From assembly GCA_029263175.1 (NCBI GenBank), contig JAJCXZ010000099.1, positions 1 to 64,000 of the forward strand: DNA of 64,000 nucleotides. The letters run 5' to 3'. Below the pieces are notes generated by a model. The model did no database searches and was not told the DNA's origin. It worked only from the letters and a program-made list of their open reading frames with translations. Shown here piece by piece: positions 17,813 through 25,446 of this stretch (position 1 is its first letter; every line of letters starts with the position of its first letter). The DNA comes from Acidimicrobiales bacterium (GTDB taxonomy: Bacteria > Actinomycetota > Acidimicrobiia > Acidimicrobiales > Aldehydirespiratoraceae). A program made the translations under genes and the position numbers.

Positions 17813-18767
17813 CGTTCGGGTCCTGTTCGATCAGTTCTCGCTCAAAGGCCCGCTGGAAGTACTCGCCGACAATGGAGTGTTCGGCGGGGTCACACGTGTT
17901 GAGAAACGAGAGACGGAATGCATCGGCCACGTCGCCGAAGATCTCGACGTTCTCTGCCCACGAGATGACGGTGCGAGGCGACATTACCGTTGACAGGTCG
18001 CCTGCTTGGAAGCCAATCCTCGTCATCCCCGCGACAGCAACCATTCCGGCGATGAGCTGCTCACCCCCGGGCGCTGCCATCAGCGACGGAACTCGAGCGG
18101 CGACGATGCCGACCTCGTCGGTGACGTCGAGATAGTCGAGCTTGGCGATGATGTCCCAACGGTCGACCTGGGCCTGGTTGAGCGGCTGCGTCCCGTGGTA
18201 GAGCCCAGTCAGATTCCCCAGTCCAACCGTGTTGGCGGTGGCGAACATCCGAAAGCTCGGGTGTGCGGTCAGAACACGATTCTGGTCAAGCAGCGTGAAC
18301 CGTCCCCCTCGCTCGAGGACCCGCTGGATGACGAACATGACATCTGGTCGGCCGGCGTCGAACTCGTCGAAGACCAGGGCGACAGGCCGTTGGAGCGACC
18401 AGGGGAGGATGCCCTCCTGGAACTCGGTGACCTGCACGCCATCGCGGACGACAATGGCATCGCGGCCCACGAGGTCGAGTCGGGTGATGTGACCATCGAG
18501 GTTGACGCGAACACACGGCCAGTTGAGACGAGCCGCGACCTGCTCGATGTGGGTGGACTTCCCTGTGCCGTGGCTGCCCTGGAGCAACACACGGCGGTTG
18601 TGGCCGAACCCGGCGAGAATCGCCGTCGTGACCTGGACGTCGAATCGGTAGGCCGGATCCACTTCCGGGACGTGCTCATCGGGCTCGCCGAACGCCAGGA
18701 CCTCCAGGTCGCACTTGAAGCCGAAGACGGCTTCAACGTCGACCGCGACGTCGGGGACGTCAACCAC
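17799..18767 (-). CDS. CobS-like AAA+ ATPase
   Basis: Partner ATPase of the CobT-like protein; such AAA+/VWA pairs drive metal insertion or remodel enzymes. Walker A is GSHGTGKST (about residue 63), Walker B is ALVFDEFD (about 130) and sensor 1 is FATANT. The segment GLYHGTQPLNQAQVDRWDII is diagnostic of CobS. Length 322 is normal for CobS. A GTG start codon follows the xsc stop codon directly, with no gap, so its translation is tied to xsc. This placement is unusual for a cobalamin gene and is treated as a finding. Confidence 0.88.
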   Translation of the reverse strand: MVDVPDVAVDVEAVFGFKCDLEVLAFGEPDEHVPEVDPAYRFDVQVTTAILAGFGHNRRVLLQGSHGTGKSTHIEQVAARLNWPCVRVNLDGHITRLDLVGRDAIVVRDGVQVTEFQEGILPWSLQRPVALVFDEFDAGRPDVMFVIQRVLERGGRFTLLDQNRVLTAHPSFRMFATANTVGLGNLTGLYHGTQPLNQAQVDRWDIIAKLDYLDVTDEVGIVAARVPSLMAAPGGEQLIAGMVAVAGMTRIGFQAGDLSTVMSPRTVISWAENVEIFGDVADAFRLSFLNTCDPAEHSIVGEYFQRAFERELIEQDPNGEFD

Positions 18768-20534
18768 TCAGACGTAGTCCTTGTACTTGTCGAGGTGACG
18801 CACGGGCTTGCTCAACGCATCCTTGCGGAACGGGTCGCCGAGCTCCTTGGTGCACATGATCTCGATGACGGTGGTCTGGCCGTCATTCATCTGCGCGTCG
18901 ATAGCCGCCTTGAACGCGGGACCGACCTCGTCGATGTCGTCGACGCGTCGACCGTTGGCGCCCATCGCCTGGGCGATCTCGGAGTAGTTCTCGCCGCCAT
19001 CGAGCTCGCCGGCAACGAACCGGCGGCCGTAGAAATCGACCTGGTTCTTCTTCTCGGCTCCCCAATGTCGGTTGTGGAAGACGATCGAGGTGACGGGGAT
19101 GTCATGACGAACGGCGGTCATGAGTTCGCTCATGCTCATCGCCCATGCGCCGTCGCCGGCGTAGGAGATGGCCGGACGATCGGGTGCGGCAGCCTTGGCG
19201 CCGATCATCGTCGGCAGTGCGTAGCCACAGTTGCCGAAGCTCATCGGGGCGAGAAACGAACGGGGCTCTTCGAAGCGCAGGTAGCTGTTGGCCACAGAAT
19301 TGATGTTGCCGATGTCGGTCGACACCATCGCCCGAGCCGGCATGGCCTTCTCGAGCTCGCGCAGGACCTGGCGGGGATGAAGCCATTTGCCCTCTTCGTG
19401 GTCGGCTTCCTCGATCATCTCGAGGCTGAAATCGTCGCGCTCGTGCGTCCACCCGTCGAGCTCGGCTTCCCAAGCCGCCTTCTCCTCGGCGGTCTTTGCT
19501 TCACGCTCGACGCGGTTGGTGTCGCAGGCAAGCGTCCTGCCGTCGAGACGGCCGAGAATGGCCGTCGCCGCCGCGCCGGCGTCGCCGACGATGCCAACGG
19601 TGACCTTCTTGACGAGGCCGATCATCTTCTGGTCGGCATCGACCTGGATGATCTTGGCGTCCTTGGGCCAGTAGTCCATGTCGTGCTGGGGCAGAGTCCC
19701 GAACGGGCCAAGGCGAGTACCGAGGGCGAGGACGACATCGGCCTGGCTGATCAGCTTCATCGCAGCCTTGGAACCCTGGTAGCCGAGCGGGCCCGTCCAC
19801 TGCGGATGACTGGCCGGGAAGGAGTCGTTGTGCAGGTAGCTGTTGACCACTGGGCAGCCGAGGCGCTCGGCGAGGGCGATGGCCTCGGCCATCGCGTCAC
19901 CCATGACCACGCCGCCACCACTGACCATGACCGGGAACTCGGCTTGGGCGAGCAGTTCGGCGGCTTCATTGAGTGTGCGCTCGCCGCCAGGGCCGCGATC
20001 GATGCGCATCGGCTCGGGGATCTCGACGTCGATGTCGCCATAAAAGCGATCACGGGGGATGTTGAGCTGGGTCGGGCCGATCTCCGACATGGCACGATCG
20101 AAGCACCGCGCCGTGATTTCGGCCATACGGTTCTCGTTGTTGATGTGGCCCTGGTACTTCACGAACTCCTGGAACATCGGGAGTTGGTTGGCCTCCTGGA
20201 AGCCGCCGAGGCCAATGCCCATCGTGCCGGTCTCAGGGGTGACTATCACGACCGGGCTGTGCGCCCAGAACGCGGCCGCTATGGCGGTGACACAGTTGGA
20301 GATACCTGGGCCGTTCTGGCCGATCACGACACCGTGGTCGCCGCTGACCCGGGCATAACCGTCGGCCATGTGGGCGGCACCCTGCTCATGAACCACCGGA
20401 ACGAGGCGAATGCCCGCCGGAGCGAAGATGTCCATGGCGTCCATGAACGCACTGCCCATGATGCCGAAGATGGTAGTGACGCCGTTGGCCACCATGGTCT
20501 CGACGAAAGCCTCGCTGGGCGTCATACGGGTCAT
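18768..20534 (-). CDS. xsc: sulfoacetaldehyde acetyltransferase
   Basis: ThDP-dependent enzyme that converts sulfoacetaldehyde and phosphate to acetyl phosphate and sulfite, the key C-S bond cleavage in taurine breakdown. The 588-residue product has the ThDP glutamate in VVHEQGAAHMADGYAR (about residue 50) and the cofactor motif GDGAWAMSMSELM ending in HNR (about 450-480). Features typical of Xsc over acetolactate synthase include FGIMGSAFMDAMDIF, QNGPGISN, GIGLGGFQEANQLPMF and WGAEKKNQVDFYG. The ATG at 20534 has GGGGGAG 11 bases upstream. It heads an xsc-cobS-cobT-aldehyde dehydrogenase block. The acetyl phosphate product is the substrate of the nearby Pta. Confidence 0.93.
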   Translation of the reverse strand: MTRMTPSEAFVETMVANGVTTIFGIMGSAFMDAMDIFAPAGIRLVPVVHEQGAAHMADGYARVSGDHGVVIGQNGPGISNCVTAIAAAFWAHSPVVIVTPETGTMGIGLGGFQEANQLPMFQEFVKYQGHINNENRMAEITARCFDRAMSEIGPTQLNIPRDRFYGDIDVEIPEPMRIDRGPGGERTLNEAAELLAQAEFPVMVSGGGVVMGDAMAEAIALAERLGCPVVNSYLHNDSFPASHPQWTGPLGYQGSKAAMKLISQADVVLALGTRLGPFGTLPQHDMDYWPKDAKIIQVDADQKMIGLVKKVTVGIVGDAGAAATAILGRLDGRTLACDTNRVEREAKTAEEKAAWEAELDGWTHERDDFSLEMIEEADHEEGKWLHPRQVLRELEKAMPARAMVSTDIGNINSVANSYLRFEEPRSFLAPMSFGNCGYALPTMIGAKAAAPDRPAISYAGDGAWAMSMSELMTAVRHDIPVTSIVFHNRHWGAEKKNQVDFYGRRFVAGELDGGENYSEIAQAMGANGRRVDDIDEVGPAFKAAIDAQMNDGQTTVIEIMCTKELGDPFRKDALSKPVRHLDKYKDYV

Positions 20535-20574
20535 GAGATATGTCTCCCCCTCGACTCAGGTCCTCCGTGAGACC

Positions 20575-20590
20575 TTCTAACAGAATTGCT
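20575..20590. promoter_or_regulatory. possible TetR operator before xsc
   Basis: The plus strand reads TTCTAACAGAATTGCT about 41-56 bases before the xsc ATG. TTCT-AAC-AGAA is a small inverted repeat. CTAACAG recurs in front of the aminotransferase gene (24265-24271), and CTAACA/CTAACG recurs twice in front of tetR. The shared motif suggests one regulator for all three promoters. Binding is inferred. Confidence 0.45.
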
Positions 20591-20618
20591 ATATGGTATC
20601 ACTCGGTGGTTGGACGTG

Positions 20619-21188
20619 TCATCCGTCGGTTTCCAGGTTTCGAATCCCTGCGATCAGCAGATCGACCAGATGGTCGAACGTGTCGTCGGGGTCATGCGGC
20701 AGCGGATGACCATCACCGGATTCGAGATGGGCCAAGCCGTGAAAGGCGCTCCGGAGCCCTCGCGCAACGTGCATCCGCTCGTCGTCCGTCAGGTCGAAAG
20801 ACGCAAGCGATTGAGCGATGATCGCCACGACGTTCTCGACGGCAGCCTCGAGCTCCGGGTCCCCGGCGCACGGGTAGCGATCGGTGGCGGCATACAGGCC
20901 GGGATTGATGCGGACGACTTCGCGCCAGGCTCGGCCGACGGCTCGGACAGCCTCATCACCGGCCACCCCGATCGCCGCCGCGCTGAGCGCTTCGGCCAGG
21001 AGTTCTCGACCTCGGAGCCCCAGGCTTCGCAGCAGATCGTCGAACCCCTCGACATGGCGGTAGAGAGCAGGCTGTCGAACGCCAAGACGCTCGGCAACTT
21101 TGGTGAGAGTGACTGCGTCGAGTCCTTCGGAATCAGCGAGAACCGCCGCTTCATCGATCACGCGTTGGGAATCGAGGGATCCGGCCAT
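20619..21188 (-). CDS. TetR family transcriptional regulator
   Basis: DNA-binding repressor with an N-terminal helix-turn-helix (VTLTKVAERLGVRQPALYRHVEG, residues 26-48 or so, of the classic TetR type) and a C-terminal ligand-binding domain ending LRSAFHGLAHLESG and LIAGIRNLE, the WHG-type fold. I chose the ATG at 21188 (MAGSLDSQRV, preceded by GAAAG); an in-frame ATG at 21221 is possible but would put the GTTAGA repeats inside the gene. It lies between the two halves of the taurine locus and is divergent from the DUF4389 gene. Control of tpa, pta and xsc is inferred from position and shared motifs; the ligand could be taurine, sulfoacetaldehyde or a CoA ester. Confidence 0.9.
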   Translation of the reverse strand: MAGSLDSQRVIDEAAVLADSEGLDAVTLTKVAERLGVRQPALYRHVEGFDDLLRSLGLRGRELLAEALSAAAIGVAGDEAVRAVGRAWREVVRINPGLYAATDRYPCAGDPELEAAVENVVAIIAQSLASFDLTDDERMHVARGLRSAFHGLAHLESGDGHPLPHDPDDTFDHLVDLLIAGIRNLETDG

Positions 21189-21209
21189 GTCTTTCGAGGG
21201 TAGTCCGCC

Positions 21210-21236
21210 GTTAGAAGCCATTGCACATTTGTTAGA
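21210..21236. promoter_or_regulatory. paired GTTAGA repeats before tetR
   Basis: GTTAGA occurs at 21210-21215 and 21231-21236 on the plus strand, exactly 21 bases (two helical turns) apart. Read on the minus strand they are CTAAC motifs like those before xsc and tpa. They lie 22-48 bases upstream of the tetR start and between tetR and the divergent DUF4389 gene, as expected for an autoregulated TetR. Confidence 0.5.
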
Positions 21237-21314
21237 GGTGAGTGACGGTCAGGGATGTGCGCGACCCGAGCGATTACTGTCGCAGTCGGGACAATCAACA
21301 GGGAGGGCCGTCAC

Positions 21315-21896
21315 ATGACGTACCCCGCAACATTCACGTTCGATCCACCCGAAAAGGTGGAGAACTGGCGACCGCTTGTGCAGTGGATCATGGCGGTCCC
21401 GCACTTCATCGTCCTCTACTTCATCCAAATCGTGGCCGGGGTCTGCCTCCTGATTTCGTGGCTCGCCATCGTGATCACCGGCAAGCTCCCGCAGGGACTG
21501 GCTGACTTCATTTGCATGGCCAACCGCTACGAGATGCGGGTCATGGCGTACGCCGGCTTTCTGCACGGCGAGTATCCACCATTCGACTTCACGATGACGG
21601 CCGCTGACCCTGGCGGGCAACCGGTGCGCGTCGACTTCGAGCCCGCGCTCGAGGGGCGAAACCGGCTGACGGTTCTCCTCCGCATCATCTGGGCGATCCC
21701 CGCGATGTTGTTCGTGTTCGTGATCGTTCTCGTTGCTGAGATCCTCTGGTTCATCGCGTTCTTTGCCGTGCTCTTCACCGGCAAATGGCCGACCGGCCTG
21801 CTCGACTTCGTGCAAGGGGCCCTTCGCGTCGCCACCCGAGGGAACGCGTACTTCACGCTCCTGACCGACGAGTACCCACCGTTCGAGACGGCCTGA
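21315..21896 (+). CDS. DUF4389 membrane protein
   Basis: Integral membrane protein of 193 residues with an internal repeat. Each half has a hydrophobic pair of helices (about residues 28-60 and 108-148) followed by the tag TGKLPQGLADF / TGKWPTGLLDF and then a YPPF motif (EYPPFDF and EYPPFET), the mark of DUF4389. Function is not known; some members occur next to stress or fatty acid genes. The ATG at 21315 has GGGAGGG seven bases upstream, which decides the start. Divergent from tetR and convergent with pta; a link to taurine handling is possible but only by position. Confidence 0.88.
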   Translation: MTYPATFTFDPPEKVENWRPLVQWIMAVPHFIVLYFIQIVAGVCLLISWLAIVITGKLPQGLADFICMANRYEMRVMAYAGFLHGEYPPFDFTMTAADPGGQPVRVDFEPALEGRNRLTVLLRIIWAIPAMLFVFVIVLVAEILWFIAFFAVLFTGKWPTGLLDFVQGALRVATRGNAYFTLLTDEYPPFETA

Positions 21897-21927
21897 GAGC
21901 CACAGCTGAGCGGCCGACAGATCCACG

Positions 21928-22848
21928 TCAGGCAGAAGCTTGAAGGGCCGAGATCACCGCGACGTTGACGATGTCGTCAGTACTACAACCACGGGAGAGA
22001 TCGTGGAGCACGCCGTCGAGGCCCTGGAGCAGCGGCCCGAAGGCCTGCGCCCCACCGAGCCGTTCGGTGATCTTGTAGGCGATGTTGCCGGAGTCGAGAT
22101 CAGGGAACACGAACACGTTGGCCTGGCCGGCCACCGCTGATTCCGGCGCCTTTGCCTCGGCGATCGCGGGCACCCATGCCGCGTCGAACTGGAGCTCGCC
22201 ATCGAGGGCCAGGTCGGGAGCCAGATCGTGGGCGAGGGCCGTCGCCTCCAGAACCTTGTCGACTCGGGAGTGCGCAGCACTCCCCTTTGTCGAGAAGGAC
22301 AGCATCGCAACCCGAGGAACAACCCCGCTGAGCTGGGCAAACGTGGCGGCACTGGAAACCGCCACGCTCGCCAGCTGCTCAGCAGTCGGGTCCGGAAGGA
22401 CACCGCAGTCGCCATAGACGATCGGTTGGCCCGTGGGCAGAACGAAGAAGAAGCAGCTGCTCACCGCGCCGACATCCGGCGCCACCCCCAGCACACGAAG
22501 CCCGGCTCGAATCACATCACCGGTCGGTCGGGTGGCGCCCGCGACGGCACCCGCCGCCCACCCCGTCTTCACGAGAGCCGTGGCGATTGTGAGCGGATCC
22601 CCGATATCGAATGGGCGACCGGCCCACGGCTCTTCTGTGGCGCTGGCCAGGTCAGCGACGAGCTCGTCTGCCTCCGGATGAGCAGCCTCGGCCAAAGAGC
22701 CGATATCGCGACCGATCACGAGAGCTTCGGCGAGTCCCTCCGCGTTGAGGCGGTCGGCCGCGCCGTAGGCCCGTGGGTCGTCGTCAGCAAGCAGGATGCG
22801 GCGCGGTGCCGACGCTGCCCGTTCGTACCAATCGTCGAGAACGCTCAT
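21928..22848 (-). CDS. pta: phosphate acetyltransferase
   Basis: Transfers acetyl from acetyl phosphate to CoA. The 306-residue product corresponds to the catalytic PTA/PTB domain alone, without the long N-terminal part of E. coli Pta. Motifs include [17 protein letters not shown] at the start, [20 protein letters not shown] at about 103, [17 protein letters not shown] at about 143, [11 protein letters not shown] at about 180 and the [19 protein letters not shown] block at about 245. It lies 15 bases after the aminotransferase gene. In this context it would use the acetyl phosphate made by Xsc. Confidence 0.92.
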   Translation of the reverse strand: MSVLDDWYERAASAPRRILLADDDPRAYGAADRLNAEGLAEALVIGRDIGSLAEAAHPEADELVADLASATEEPWAGRPFDIGDPLTIATALVKTGWAAGAVAGATRPTGDVIRAGLRVLGVAPDVGAVSSCFFFVLPTGQPIVYGDCGVLPDPTAEQLASVAVSSAATFAQLSGVVPRVAMLSFSTKGSAAHSRVDKVLEATALAHDLAPDLALDGELQFDAAWVPAIAEAKAPESAVAGQANVFVFPDLDSGNIAYKITERLGGAQAFGPLLQGLDGVLHDLSRGCSTDDIVNVAVISALQASA

Positions 22849-22863
22849 GGCGATGAGAGCCGC

Positions 22864-24216
22864 TCAGCGATCCCCGGCAAGCCATGCCGTGGCTCTGGTG
22901 AGAACCTGATCGGACCGGTCGATGATGTCGTCGATGACGGCTCGGTCAGCCACCAGTGGCGGCGAGTACGTGAGCATCGTGGCCCCACGGTCATCGGGCC
23001 GGATGAGGAGGCCGGCGTCGCGGACCATGCGGGCGAGAGCGCCGCTTTGCAGGCCGACGGTCTCTTCGTCATTCAGATCGCGGCTTTCAGCGCGGCTGCC
23101 CATGAGTTCAAGGGCGTAGAAGTAACCAATGCCACGCTTCTCGCGGAGCACGTCGTACTTCTCGACGAGCGATTCCATGCCCGCCGCGAAGTAGCCCTCG
23201 TTGGCGCGGACATGTTTCATGATGCCCTCGTCCTGCATCGCCTGGATGTTGGCGACCGCTACCGCAGTGGAGACCGGGTGGCCGCCGAACGTGGAGCCGT
23301 GATTGAAGAGCGCAACATCGCTCTCCCAGATCGTCTCGAGCAATGGGCGGCGAACGATCACACCGCCGAGAGGGAGGTACGCGCTGGTCACACCCTTGGC
23401 GAACGTGATCATGTCGGGGACAACACCGAAGCGCTCGCTTCCGAAGAAGTGCCCGAGGCGACCGAAGGAGCAGATGACCTCGTCGGCACAGAGCAGGACG
23501 CCGTACTTGTCACAGATGCGACGGAGCTCTTGCCAATAGCCGTCGGGGGGCACGAGGCATCCCCGACCGTTCTGGACTGGTTCCGCGATCACCATCGCCA
23601 CGGTCTCAGGACCTTCAGCGAGGATCGTCTCTTCGACCGCGGCAGCCGACGCCAGCGAGTCGGCCGTGTCGCGGTGGGTGTTCGGAACGTTGCGGACACC
23701 GTCCCACAGCATCGGTAGGAAGGTCTGGCGGAACTTCGGCACGCCGGTGACGGCAAGTGCCGCCAGTGTGGTGCCGTGGTACGACCAGTTGCGGGAGATG
23801 ATCTTGTAGCGGGTGTCCTCGCCGCTGGCGACGTGGAAGTTTCGGGCGAACTTCATCGCTGACTCCACCGCCTCGGATCCAGAGCTGACAAAGAACGTGT
23901 CACTGAGGTCGCCGGGGGCAACTTCGGCAATCATCGTGGCGGCCCGGGTTACGGGCTCATGGGTAGTGCCCCAGTTGGGGTAGAAGGCCAGCTTCTCCAT
24001 CTGCTTCGATGCCACCGCGGCAAGATCGGCGCGGCCATGGCCGAGGTTGGTGCAGAACAGTCCGGCAAGGCCGTCGAGGTACTTGTTGCCGTCGGTGTCC
24101 CAGACGTAGCAACCCTCACCATGGTCCATGACGAGCATGTCGTCCGCGTTCCACGCAGGACCCTTCGTGAAGTGCGGAACAACGTGGGCCTGGGCATCAG
24201 CGCGCAGATCAGACAT
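22864..24216 (-). CDS. tpa: class III aminotransferase, probable taurine--pyruvate aminotransferase
   Basis: PLP enzyme of 450 residues. Family blocks are GCYVWDTDGNKYLDGLAGLFCTNLGHG near 35-60, VSSGSEAVESAMKFAR near 108, YHGTTLAALAVTG near 145, LCADEVICSFGRLG near 240, and the PLP lysine in ITFAKGVTSAYLPLGG near 272. This is the omega-amino acid:pyruvate group. Assignment to taurine (giving sulfoacetaldehyde and alanine) rests on the neighbouring pta and xsc and the shared upstream motif, not on a residue signature; beta-alanine, GABA or putrescine are alternatives. AAGGGA lies six bases before the ATG at 24216. Confidence 0.75.
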   Translation of the reverse strand: MSDLRADAQAHVVPHFTKGPAWNADDMLVMDHGEGCYVWDTDGNKYLDGLAGLFCTNLGHGRADLAAVASKQMEKLAFYPNWGTTHEPVTRAATMIAEVAPGDLSDTFFVSSGSEAVESAMKFARNFHVASGEDTRYKIISRNWSYHGTTLAALAVTGVPKFRQTFLPMLWDGVRNVPNTHRDTADSLASAAAVEETILAEGPETVAMVIAEPVQNGRGCLVPPDGYWQELRRICDKYGVLLCADEVICSFGRLGHFFGSERFGVVPDMITFAKGVTSAYLPLGGVIVRRPLLETIWESDVALFNHGSTFGGHPVSTAVAVANIQAMQDEGIMKHVRANEGYFAAGMESLVEKYDVLREKRGIGYFYALELMGSRAESRDLNDEETVGLQSGALARMVRDAGLLIRPDDRGATMLTYSPPLVADRAVIDDIIDRSDQVLTRATAWLAGDR

Positions 24217-24231
24217 GGTGGTCCCTTCTCG

Positions 24232-24254
24232 GATGGGTCGCCCCGCGACCCATC
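24232..24254 (-). promoter_or_regulatory. hairpin in the tpa 5' leader
   Basis: A perfect 9-bp stem (GATGGGTCG/CGACCCATC) with a five-base loop sits directly before the tpa ribosome-binding site and after the proposed operator. It has no U tract. It may affect translation or mRNA stability; the symmetry is seen, the role is not known. Confidence 0.45.
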
Positions 24255-24264
24255 TTGGGCAACG

Positions 24265-24282
24265 CTAACAGGATCGAGTTAG
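24265..24282. promoter_or_regulatory. possible TetR operator before tpa
   Basis: CTAAC-AGGATCGA-GTTAG is a perfect 5-bp inverted repeat with eight bases between the arms, 49-66 bases before the tpa ATG. Its CTAACAG half matches the motif before xsc, and CTAAC also occurs twice before tetR. It is the most symmetrical of the set. Confidence 0.5.
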
Positions 24283-24320
24283 AGCGTCTAGCGCTTACGC
24301 GAACATGCCTAACCATCCCT

Positions 24321-24347
24321 CAGAACGCCCCGTGGCCCCCCGTTCTG
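24321..24347. repeat. 7-bp stem hairpin abutting palindrome copy 1
   Basis: CAGAACG and CGTTCTG flank a 13-base C-rich loop. The structure shares its last base with the 49-bp palindrome that begins at 24347. It may be a separate terminator or a remnant of a further palindromic unit. Confidence 0.4.
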
Positions 24348-24395
24348 AACTCGTGCAACGTCGTTGTGCTTCTCGTGATGGCGTTGCACGAGTTC
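24347..24395 (-). repeat. 49-bp palindrome, copy 1
   Basis: Arms of 14 bases (GAACTCGTGCAACG and its complement) flank a 21-base centre. Read on the minus strand it matches copy 3 (56046-56094) at 45 of 49 positions, including the asymmetric centre with CACGAGAAG. It starts eight bases after the stop codon of the AbiEi/DUF559 gene and lies upstream of the tpa regulatory region. It could be a REP-like element, a nuclease target or a bidirectional terminator. Confidence 0.9.
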
Positions 24396-24403
24396 GGAGG
24401 TCG

Positions 24404-25354
24404 TCAGGCCGTGCGACGGTGTGCGAGCAACAGGGCGAGGGCGTTTAGCTGCGCCACGACATCGGACGGACGGCTGAAGACGTCTGCATCGGTAAACGTT
24501 GCGACGGTGAACCCCTCAGCCTCGAGAGCCAAGTGTCGCTGCTCATCGCGCCTGAGATCTGTCAACGAGCCATGGTGCAGCAGCGTTCCGACCTCGACGA
24601 CAAGCCGATGGGACCGATCAAGGAAGTCCACGCGCCCAAGCCATGTCTCACCAGCTCCGACGTCGACCTGGCAGGTGAATCTCAGAGACGCGATCTGACC
24701 GGCCAGCTGGAAGAACCGTCGCTCAAGCCCGGATTCGAACGGCACCGGACTGGCGCGTCGCTCCTGCGCAATCTCGCGCATGATCGCACTGCCCGTTCGC
24801 CCTCGAATCGCAAGACGATCGACTGTCACGCCGAGACGTTCCACCGTCACGAGACGCCGAGCCAGGCAGGTGTCCACCAGCTGGGCGATCCGGTCATTTC
24901 TCCGGATTCGACCGGCGAGGTCGAAAAGGGTCCGCTCGGGGGTAGTGACCGGCAGGTCGAGAACGCTGGTCGTGTGCATCGGCGACAGGTCGAGTGGCTG
25001 AGCAACATTGCCGAGTTGCGCCGATGATCGGCGGGGGCGACACCGCCGCCCCGTGACCATTGCGGGCAGGAGCTCGAAGCCGGGCAGGTCCCAGAGTGCC
25101 GCGGCCGACTCGTGGGACACGACCGCCCCCCGGCCGGCGTCGAGAACCGCCGCCATCAGCTCGGCGTGCGGTGTCTCAGGGGCACCCGCAATCCGCAGCA
25201 CCGAGGGGCTCAGGCGAATCAGTCGACCGTTGTTGACGCGCCAGTTGACCTGGCTGCTCGAGAGGCCGTCGGCCCGCAGCTGCTGGTGGGTTACCAGTCC
25301 GTGCTGTGCGGCCGCCAGGCGCTCAATGACTTCGTTCGATGGACGTTCTCTCAT
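24404..25354 (-). CDS. AbiEi-type N-terminal domain fused to a DUF559 (Vsr-like) nuclease domain
   Basis: Product of 316 residues. The first 60 residues (AAAQHGLVTHQQLRADGLSSSQVNWRVNNGRLIRL) form the winged-helix AbiEi antitoxin-type domain. The middle (TPHAELMAAVLDAGRGAVVSHESAAALWDLPGF) is normal for these proteins. The C-terminal 110 residues resemble DUF559, with ESGLERRFFQL, a GRVDFLDRSHRLVVEV core that could supply the D...ExE/ExV metal site, and a final Val-Val-Asn-like helix. The ATG at 25354 gives MRERPSNEVIERL. No AbiEii toxin gene is next to it. It lies between two copies of a 49-bp palindrome, so it may be a mobile cassette rather than a toxin-antitoxin system. Activity is not established. 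Confidence 0.82.
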   Translation of the reverse strand: MRERPSNEVIERLAAAQHGLVTHQQLRADGLSSSQVNWRVNNGRLIRLSPSVLRIAGAPETPHAELMAAVLDAGRGAVVSHESAAALWDLPGFELLPAMVTGRRCRPRRSSAQLGNVAQPLDLSPMHTTSVLDLPVTTPERTLFDLAGRIRRNDRIAQLVDTCLARRLVTVERLGVTVDRLAIRGRTGSAIMREIAQERRASPVPFESGLERRFFQLAGQIASLRFTCQVDVGAGETWLGRVDFLDRSHRLVVEVGTLLHHGSLTDLRRDEQRHLALEAEGFTVATFTDADVFSRPSDVVAQLNALALLLAHRRTA

Positions 25355-25396
25355 CCATCGATCGTTCCACCCGGGTGTGACAGACAGAGGTCCGTT

Positions 25397-25445
25397 GTAC
25401 TCGTGCACTCTCGTCACGAGAGGGAGGACGAGGTTGCACGAGTTG
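25397..25445 (+). repeat. 49-bp palindrome, copy 2 (degenerate)
   Basis: Aligns without gaps to copy 3 on the plus strand with 38 of 49 identical positions. Its outer arms are reduced to 9 bases (ACTCGTGCA/TGCACGAGT), and an inner CTCTCGT-C-ACGAGAG palindrome is present. It begins one base after the pheT stop codon (minus strand) and lies upstream of the AbiEi/DUF559 gene. Confidence 0.85.
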
Positions 25446-25446
25446 C

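Noticed and set aside
18006-20570. Plus-strand open frame of 854 codons
   Set aside because: It lies opposite xsc and cobS. High GC keeps the opposite strand open; the translation is low complexity with no family motif.
24404-25354. A complete AbiE toxin-antitoxin system
   Set aside because: Only the AbiEi-like domain is present. No AbiEii nucleotidyltransferase gene is next to it, and the C-terminal domain is DUF559-like.
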